A stretch of 64,000 nt of DNA from Drosophila persimilis. Lineage: Eukaryota > Arthropoda > Insecta > Diptera > Drosophilidae. Below, piece by piece: positions 56,651 through 64,000 of this stretch. The first letter of the stretch is position 1, and the number at the start of each line of letters is the position of its first letter. Made by a program: the position numbers and the translations under genes. The notes under the pieces were generated by a model, which saw only the letters and a program-made list of their open reading frames with translations, was not told the DNA's origin and did no database searches. The stretch covers positions 3,968,001-4,032,000 of the forward strand of contig NW_020825294.1 of NCBI RefSeq assembly GCF_003286085.1, given 5' to 3'.

Positions 56651-57676
56651 GAATCTTCTTTCCCAAAGAGCATCCCACCGGCGGCTCCCTTGGATATTCC
56701 TTTCCCCGCCCGGTCCCTGTCCCTCCACTGCTCTGCTTCGGCTTATCGTTCTCTAACTTTTGTTTACATTTCGATCGACTGCTCGGCCTGCTATTCTTTT
56801 TTTTTTGCTGTTGTTGCTTTTGCGTCTGTGGCTGCAATTAGCAGACGGCAGAAGGCCGAAGGAAGGCATCGTCTGCATATTCCTTCGCCACTTCGCCGAT
56901 CGCTGCTGCACTTTGTTGTTGCTCTTTTGATTCTCTTTCTTTTTTTTCTCATTCTATTTTTTTTTTTGCATGCTGCCGTGTCACAATTATCAGCACGAAC
57001 TTCTCCGTCACTCAAAAAAAAAACAACAAAACCCAAAGACAATGCCCCGCCAGAAAGTTGTGTCTTTGCTTCTTTGGGTGTTCTCTTCCCCTGTGTTCTC
57101 CTTATCGCATTACAAAGACAACAAATCATCAATCATTCCAGCAGCAACAGCAACAAAAGTTAAGGCCAAAACCAAATCAACTTCTTAACGCCAACAGCTT
57201 CATTCTGCAGCTGCTACCCGCCTCAGCTATTAGATTTCTACCATACAAAAACAAAACAAATAAAAACTAGTGGAAGTCGTCGGCAAAACGTCTCTGAAAC
57301 TGCGATCTAGAAGAGGGCTCTCCCCCCTCCCCCTCCCCCTCCCGCAACCAGAGACCCATCTGCTCGAGACCATCCTTCTTGATCGCCCGCTCTCTCAAGA
57401 GTTTAGTTTATAAACTCCCGGCGACATCTTCCGCTGCTGTGGCGGCATTTCATTTTTTTTCTACTACTCTGTTTTTTTTTGTCTACCTTTTCTATCTTTT
57501 CGCTATGCCTTAATTAAGTCGGTTCTTCCAAGGGACAGCAAGACAGACGGCAAGACAGTGGGATTAGATTAGGGCAGAAAGTTTATTGAATTTGAATTGG
57601 GGCTAAAAAAGTTTCCACTTATTGTGGAAGAAACCAATCGGTTAAGGCAAGAAACTATAAAATGTATCGATATTTA
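56651..57676. other. osp intron; no gene seen
   Basis: It has T8-T10 runs, a CTCCCCCTCC stretch at about 57,322-57,342 and GCAACA words. The 157- and 113-codon frames at 56.7-57.2 kb overlap on opposite strands and have no domain. I see no exon I can support. Confidence 0.4.
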
Positions 57677-58010
57677 GAGCTTGATAATTGATCGATAACT
57701 TAGGGAAATGGGGAATTTTACTTGCTATGGGCTATTGATTATTAATCGACTAAAGAAACTAATAAAAAATATTATATTTAATATATTTTTCACTTCATTT
57801 TGATTTGTAGATATCATTCATGAAATTAATATACATTTAAAGTTCGATAATTAATCGATAGCTCAAAGAAATACATAATGCAACTTAATTTGGGCTACCG
57901 ATTTTTAATCGATAAGAAAAGCTAATGAAAAAGTTTCTTTGCTCAAATTTCCACCTCATTTTTCATTCATATATGAAATATTTTCCATATAATCATAATT
58001 ATTTTATCGA
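57677..58010 (+). repeat. 164-bp tandem duplication with ATCGATA words
   Basis: GATAATTGATCGATAACT (57682) recurs as GATAATTAATCGATAGCT (57846), each followed about 60 bp later by GGGCTA(T/C)(T/C)GATT and (A)TTAATCGA. The copies have diverged. Confidence 0.65.
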
Positions 58011-58039
58011 TTATCAAGAAGTAATAAAAAAGAACGAGA

Positions 58040-58340
58040 CAAGAAAATTTCTAAATAAAAATTATTTATTATAAAAAATCTATTGAAAGAAAAACATGAA
58101 AAATATTTAATTATTTGTTCTTAATATTTTATTTTCTAAATATTTTATTTTATTTTCTTAATATTTTATGACTAAATAAAAATGATCGATGATAAAAATG
58201 GATTAAAAAAAACATGAAAAATTTAATTATTTGTTCTTAATATTTTATTTTATTTTCTTAATATTTTATAGCTATATAAAAACTATCGATTATAAAAATC
58301 GATTGAAAGAAAAACTTGAAAAATATTTCATTAATTGTTC
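58040..58340 (+). repeat. 100-120 bp AT-rich tandem array, three copies
   Basis: The unit runs ATTGAAAGAAAAACATGAAAA, ATTTAATTATTTGTTCTTAA, TATTTTATTTTATTTTCTTA, ending in ACTATCGATTATAAAAAT. Copies start at about 58081, 58201 and 58301. Confidence 0.75.
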
Positions 58341-58804
58341 TTAGACTTGCGATCATTTTAAAGAGTTCCAATTCTTTTATGGCTTCAAATTTGTAAGAAA
58401 ATTACACAAAAATCTCTCTGAAAGACTTCTGCTTTCAGCATAATTATAAGTACTCATGTGGAGTGGAGTGGAGTTAATCGTCCCTCTAATCTCTGGATCG
58501 ACGTGCTTTCAACCACTGTCTTAAATACAGAACCATCTATGCATCTGTTCTTGCCCTCGTTTGCCCGGTGGCTTCCTTCGTCTTCGTCTCCGTCTTCTGT
58601 TGCTGCCGCTGCTGCAGTTCTTCTGCTGTTCAAATTGAAAGCTAATTCTGTTCAGTAGCCAAAGGTAGTTCCTCCAACCATCCATCTATCCATCCTCCAA
58701 TTCGAACCATCCTCACATTCAGCATTCAACGTCGAGAGGCAAACATCCACTTGTTTTGCTGTGGAACTGCAGCGATTTTGCCACTTCATACATCAACCAT
58801 CATC

Positions 58805-58876
58805 ATGGAGGAGCAGCAGCAGGCAGTAGCATGCAACCATTGCCTCAAGGGGCAGGCAGAAGAAGATAAACGAGCG
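58805..58876 (+). CDS. Candidate alternative first coding exon of osp
   Basis: ATG at 58805 opens 24 codons, MEEQQQAVACNHCLKGQAEE then DKRA, which end exactly at GCG|GTGAGC (donor at 58877) in phase 0. That is the same phase as the osp exon at 49411. The leader before it (CATCAACCATCATC) is a plausible fly start context. The peptide has a Cys-x-x-Cys pair. No known domain is visible, and the frame continues past the donor in G-rich DNA. This is a hypothesis from phase and donor only. Confidence 0.3.
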
Positions 58877-60000
58877 GTGAGCGGAGGGGGGACAGGGCAG
58901 GGCAGGGCAGGGGGCATCGTCCATGACTCTCTTATCCCCATTGTTCTTCCCCCCATGTGACATTTTGCTGCATAATTGAATTCTTATTCTCTTCTGCTCG
59001 TCGCTCAATCAAGAGATACAATGCACTGCCTGCTTGCAGCCTGCCTGCAGCCAGCCTGCTGCCTGCCGCTTGCCTCTTCAACTGCTTGCTGCCCCACTCC
59101 ACTCCCTTCTTGAAGTTCCAGTTCAAATGCCGCGCGCAGTGGAACAATCTTTAGAGTTATGGCATCTTTACACCTGCCACCACCTCCAGGGGCAACACGG
59201 AGAGCTACAGAGATAGAGACACAGAGAGAGAGAGTGAGGCAAAAAACACCATTAGATTTGCCACAGATACGACGGCCAGAGGCACACAGAAGGGAACGAC
59301 GACGCGTCGTTGTGGCACATTCTCCAGCGGAAAATAATGACGTGTTGACGGAAGGGCATCTTGATTTCAAATTAGTTTATAATTATTTCTCTCTCTCTCT
59401 CTCAAGGAAATTGTTGCTTAATTGGAAAATAATTTTCAAGAGCCTCCAAACAAAGGAGTTCTTGGCCATAATTCCTCATATTTTCTCGTTTGCCAAATAT
59501 TTATTGGTGCGCATATTTTAGCACCCCCCAAAAAAAACAAGTTTAAACCCCCTTTGGGGTCTTGGGGGTCTTCGGGGTCTTTGCAATTAACCATAAAATG
59601 CTAATTTCCTGTATAATAAACAAAAAGAAACATATTTTTCAAACAAATATCATATATTCATGGCGGGAATTCTGGTTTTTTTTGAACGAGAGAAGCGTGT
59701 GGAATGTTGCGCCTGTTGTTTGATGAATAAATATTTGACGAGAAATCATATAAATCAGCAAAATCACCTGTCAAAAAGCGAGATCTGTGCGAAACGTAAC
59801 CATGAAATGTATCTTGTGATGTTTTAGATAGATTAATGGTTAGATACACACCTCAACTCCGGAAGAGGTACAAAGGGGAACGGAAAAATGGTGTATTCAT
59901 TAGGAAATTTTGAGGGTATTCTTTGGATGAAATTTTGTAATATGCTGTTTTACAGGGTATCTGGTTAAAATCGATTTTCTTTGAACAATTTTTCATTTAT
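58877..60000. other. osp intron; no gene seen
   Basis: Contains GGGCA repeats near 58,893-58,913, GCCTGCCTGCAG words near 59,030-59,080 and a (CT) run at about 59,390-59,404. The overlapping frames on both strands derive from these repeats. Confidence 0.4.
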
Positions 60001-60620
60001 TTTATAGAATACATATTTGTCTCTAATTTTTAAAGAATATTTTTCTCTATTTTTTTTTTTTTTTTTAGGAATATTTCATATTTGTTAGGAACAATATTCT
60101 TAGAGGAATATATTTGTTAATAAATTTATTTTTTATTAATTATTTAATCGAAAATAAATATTTATTTTTTTATTAAATATATATTTTTGTTTTTTGGTAA
60201 TATTTTTGTTCTGTTTATACTTAATTTTGTTTTATAGGAATATTTTTTTGTTTGTTTTTAGGAATATTTTAAATTATTTTCTTCCTAAATTTGCTATTTC
60301 CTCTTAGGGTAATAATTTCTCCCTTTTTGATTTATAATTCATTTTTTATTGGAATATTTTTTTTTTTGGTTAGAGTTAAAGTATTTTTTTTCTTTAGGTA
60401 CTAATTTTGTTTATTAAATATTTATATTTCTTAGGTGAAAATTGTTATTTATTTTTGTATTTGTTTTCTTACTTTTAGGGAAATATTTTTCTTTATTTTG
60501 AGTAATTTTTTAAAAATTTGTTGGAGCCAAATGTGATTTTTCTGAATTTTCTCCTTCTTTTTTAAATGTTATTTTGTTTATTTAAATATTTATAATTCAT
60601 AGGTGAAAATTCTAGTTTTT
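60001..60620 (+). repeat. T-rich degenerate array of AGGAATATTTT words
   Basis: TTAGGAATATTT, TAGAGGAATATA, TAGGAATATTTTTTTGTTTG, TTGGAATATTTT and the pair TTTATAATTCATAGGTGAAAATT / TTATATTTCTTAGGTGAAAATT recur through 600 bp. It is similar in style to the 30.4-32.3 kb array but uses a different core word. Confidence 0.55.
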
Positions 60621-60992
60621 CTCGTTCTTGAAATAAAAATAAAAATCGTAGATTCCCATTGATTTATGGCACCTCTCTACTGTAATTCCATTAAACTCAG
60701 GGGATTATTATCCACAATCATTGGCTATTGGTTGCCTCTCCAACTTGAATGATTATGATCATCTTTTGTTGATTCTTTCATAGATTTTTCATGGATTTTC
60801 CGAAGGCAAACAAAGCTTAGATTTTCCTTGCCAATTTGTTTGGCCTTTTTGCCGGATCTTCACTCTTTTTCATTGTTCGTTGGTTTTTTTTTTTTCTATC
60901 GATTTGGGGCCGTCTTAAGCGATATGTAAATTGTATCTTGTATCTCTGTTTGGTTGCCTCGACACCTCTCTGTCTCCATCTTTGAGTCTGTT

Positions 60993-61023
<31 letters not shown>

Positions 61024-62635
61024 ATCTCTGTCTGTGTTTTGGTGTGCGGTCAAGGTGATCGAGGCGGCCCCAAGTCGCGCGAGTCGCCTCCAAAAAACGA
61101 GTCAAGTCTTCGATTCAATAGGAATCTCCAGGCAGGCAGGCAGTCAGCAGGTGATGGAACCGGGGTGCGGCCTATAATTCTCTGGGGAGAGGGAGGAGAA
61201 GAGAAGCTTTCCAGGTAGAAGTTTCAATTTTATGTTTCGCGTGTCTCTCCGTTGTTGTTGTTGTTTGTTTTCTTGTTTTGTCTGGCAGATAAATCATCTA
61301 AAATACATTCCATTTATTTGGCAGTTTAGAATTTTGGTGTTGTTTCTTTTTTTTTTCGTTTTCTTGGAACCGAAAAACAATGGAACTTTTTTGAGGGAGA
61401 GATCTCTTTTGGCACCAACGACATTCCGGATCAGATCAATCTTTTAAGAGAGAGAAAACCCCCTCCCAAAGTGTTTTCAGCGAGACAAGAAATCGCCAAT
61501 TACAAAGCCGAATATAGACAAAATGAATGGAAACAAGCGTCTCTCTCGCTGGATATGGAGCTATGGCTATGACTTGCAGTGTCTTGCAGAAGAAAACAAT
61601 TTATTTATAGGCAATAATTTAGGCTAAAACTCCGCCGCCACAACACATGCTAAATTACGTAGGTGGACATGATAATTTTCGAGGCTTTTGGCTTTTGGCT
61701 GTGTGCAGACACCCCTAAAGACCCCCCTCATTCCCTCCCCTCCTACCTCCTTCCCTCCCTATAGATCTTTGAAACAAAGTTTCGCAAGCCGCACCCTAAA
61801 AAAAAAAATACACCGCCGCCAATGCCCTGCAGGGGAATTTCATTTAAATAAAATAAATTTGTATCCAAGAAAAAAAAGAGGAAGAAAAAAAAAGCGAAAT
61901 CTAAAGCGAATTTCAGTCTGCAATTACTGTAAATTTGTGGCAGGCTACAATGCAAATAAATGAGGGTGGAGGGGCGGTGCGGGGAGTTGGCAGGGCGTTC
62001 AAAATTGGAGCTGCCAACTGGGTGCAAACGAAATTTCGTTGCAATTTTCGGCGTCTACGCCGTTGAGCGGAAGATGGAAATTAATTTGAGCTGAAAAGAA
62101 CGGCGTGGAAGGAAGAGTGGAGTGTGGAGGGGGACTCGGGGTATATCATGGATCAAAATATGGTACAATTACGTCACATTTTATGGGTATTACGTAGCAG
62201 AATATGAAAGAATGTCATCATATATGGAATACAATGGCAATGATATCATTTTATAAATTAATTTTTATATAAATATGACTATGTAAATATGGTTAGGTCT
62301 ATTGAGGTAGGGGGTGCTGTTTTAATGGAAGAATATTTCAGAATATTCTCTGTGAGTGGCGGGAAAATTCGCTAGAAAGTAGCTATTAAAATTTCCTTAT
62401 ACTCAGAGTGAATGGAGGGAGATATTAGATGTGGGATAAGATCTTCGCTCTCGTTTCTTGGTATTAGATTCATTCATTTGTGATTCATTTATAGATGTTG
62501 TGTTATCAGTTATCCGCGTTGAAATCGTTGCAATCTATCGTTTTGTCATCGACAATTTGCTTAAACTTTGTCATAGATTAGATCAAGATTAACTAGGAGT
62601 TCTTTATTTTACAGAGCGTTACAAATAGATAAAAA
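60621..62635. other. osp intron; no gene seen
   Basis: It holds a (CT)n run at about 60,992-61,028, CAGG repeats near 61,130, and a TCCCTCC-rich stretch at 61,730-61,760. No exon or other feature can be supported. Confidence 0.4.
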
Positions 62636-63115
62636 AAGATAATAAATGTAAATAAATAAGAAAAAGAGATAACTAAAATATATAAAATAACAATGAAATA
62701 TATAAAATATAATTTAAATATATATGATGCAAATAAAATATTTAAAGCATAAACAAAATATATCAAATTTAAAATAAAATAAAAATGAAATATATGAGAT
62801 ATAAATAAATTAGATACAGTTTTAAAAATATATAAAATTAAAATAAAATATATAAAAAAAAATAATAATAAAAAAAATATATAAAATATATATATAAAAT
62901 ATATATAAATTAGATAAACTTAAAAACAAAATATATAAAAAAAAAATAAAATATACAAATTTTAAATAAAACATATACAAAATATAAATAAAATATAAAG
63001 AAAATATAAAGAAAATATAAAGAAAATATAAAGAAAATATAAATAAAATTTAAATAAAATATAAATAAAATACAAATAAAATATACAAGATATAAATACA
63101 ATTTTAAAGAGATAA
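62636..63115 (+). repeat. AT-only array of ATAAAATATA / AAGAAAATAT units
   Basis: Nearly 480 bp with almost no G or C, built of AAATAAAATATATAAA words, and near 62,995-63,040 a regular 11-bp AAAGAAAATAT unit five times. The Tyr/Phe/Ile-rich minus-strand frame here is a repeat artefact. Confidence 0.8.
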
Positions 63116-64000
63116 ATATATAAATATTGACTAATATTTGCAAGAGCATTAGATACTCATATATACCTTCAAAGAATGATAATTCTGGTAATTCAATAGA
63201 AGGGAATCTAATGAAGAAAATGAATATCGTTTCTCCCTTTTTTGCTTTTTTACTCTTTCCTGTGTAGGCCACAAGGGGCAGCCATATCTTTGTCCCCTTC
63301 CAATCAATACATATCTTTTATAATTGCATAAATTAAAGTCCCCCTTTGGAGGCATGTTTAAAATACTTTTTTTTTTCATTTGAAAAAGTTTGAATTTTTG
63401 TGCATTTTCCAACATATTTTTGTGCATTTTGAATGCAACACATTTTTCGCCATTCGATTCCGCATGCTGTGACGGGTGGGAGTACTGCATGTGGACCCAA
63501 CCACCCCCTGCCCGGGACTCCTCCGCGATAAAAAAATGTGCAATGTTTGTGTTTTGTTTTCGATTTGTTTTCCCGCTCCGCCTTGCCTGCCCCCTGGCTG
63601 CCGCCGCGTACGTGTGGGTCGATGTCGATTGCCGATTGCTGCCGCGCTTTGGCGACAATCGGAGCGAGAGCAGGCCGCTCTCTATAGTGGGTGCCTGTGA
63701 TGGTGTGTGGCGTACGGAGTGTCGCGATATGCGTGTAATTTATCAACTATTCTTGAGAAAATATTTAGGTGTTTGCCATATTTGTGCGCAGCCACAGTCA
63801 CAGCCACAGCCACGGCACAGCACCACACACGTCTCTTGCATAATTTGTACGACTTTTGTACTTTTAATTAAAGATATTTTAGATATACATGTCGTATATT
63901 TTCTCGCTTTACCATATTTGGGGAGGCATGCCACATGGGGCACACACACACACACACACACAAACGTAAACGTTGACTTGCAAATTGGCGGGGCCCTAAT
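63116..64000. other. osp intron, right end of window; no gene seen
   Basis: Contains CACAGC repeats near 63,795-63,815 and a (CA)n run at about 63,941-63,961. The 169- and 137-codon minus frames at 63.1-63.75 kb overlap in different frames and lack domains. Confidence 0.4.

Larger units (their letters stand above)
49412..64000 (+). other. osp intron 1 (continues beyond the window)
   Basis: The donor is GTGAGT at 49412. No further plus-strand exon of the family (PH domain, coiled coil) is visible to the end, so this intron is at least 14.6 kb. It contains the antisense gene at 49519-49782, a candidate alternative first exon at 58805, and several tandem repeat blocks listed separately. The rest is non-coding: 49.8-52.7 kb is AT-rich; 53.2-55.9 kb holds GC-richer sequence with a chance 257-codon frame; 58.9-60.0 and 60.7-62.6 kb hold microsatellites. 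Confidence 0.6.

Noticed and set aside
49412..64000. Adh/Adhr expected inside an osp intron
   Set aside because: No frame in this part of the intron has the dehydrogenase NAD-binding or YxxxK motifs, so the genes must lie beyond the window or elsewhere.
1..64000. tRNA, rRNA or other structured RNA genes
   Set aside because: I looked for the tRNA B-box (GGTTCGANNCC) and found no usable match; microRNA hairpins cannot be judged by eye.

Overview
The window is animal nuclear DNA and reads as a Drosophila genome, most likely a species of the obscura group. The evidence is short 57-62 bp introns with standard GT-AG borders, TATA/Inr promoters with the spacing typical of flies, DINE-1 (SGM/ISY-like) non-autonomous Helentrons carrying the (GTCY)n microsatellite, and the first coding exon of a gene I recognise as outspread (osp). 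The species group is an inference from the transposon type. No bacterial, viral or CRISPR feature is present. Coding sequence is only a few percent of the window; most of the long open frames are chance frames in simple or GC-rich DNA.

Layout. (1) 1-3806, plus strand: the 3' part of a polycystin-1-like membrane protein gene, split by a 2.2-kb intron loaded with two DINE-1 copies. (2) 3807-17480: non-coding DNA with tandem duplications, a dead piece of a LOA/Jockey-type non-LTR retrotransposon near 12.3-12.6 kb, and a full-looking DINE-1 copy at 16.2-17.3 kb. (3) 17485-18990, minus strand: two tandem two-exon genes for small secreted Gln/Gly-rich proteins. Each has a 12-nt first exon, a phase-0 short intron, a TATA-type promoter and a poly(A) signal. 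(4) 19-47.6 kb: a roughly 29-kb gene desert of microsatellites, minisatellites and degenerate AT-rich arrays, probably upstream flank or regulatory DNA of osp. (5) 47.7-49.4 kb, plus strand: a probable osp promoter zone, where AACAT/ATGTT is strongly over-represented around a TATA/Inr pair, then a leader and the first osp coding exon (62 codons, phase-0 donor). (6) 49.4-64 kb: the first osp intron, running off the window. It holds a small intronless gene on the opposite strand (49519-49782), a candidate alternative first exon (58805-58876), and several tandem repeat blocks rich in ATCGAT/CGATA.

How the genes relate. The polycystin-like protein, the Gln/Gly-rich pair and osp have no obvious shared pathway; only the Gln/Gly-rich genes form a family. 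The most interesting items are this unnamed gene pair, the antisense gene nested in the osp intron, the polycystin-like protein with a GPS that has lost its cleavage residues and lacks the channel region, the AACAT cluster upstream of osp, and a dispersed GC-rich 45-60 bp element at 9.8, 21.2 and 22.6 kb. Adh, known to lie inside an osp intron in Drosophila melanogaster, is not in this window.
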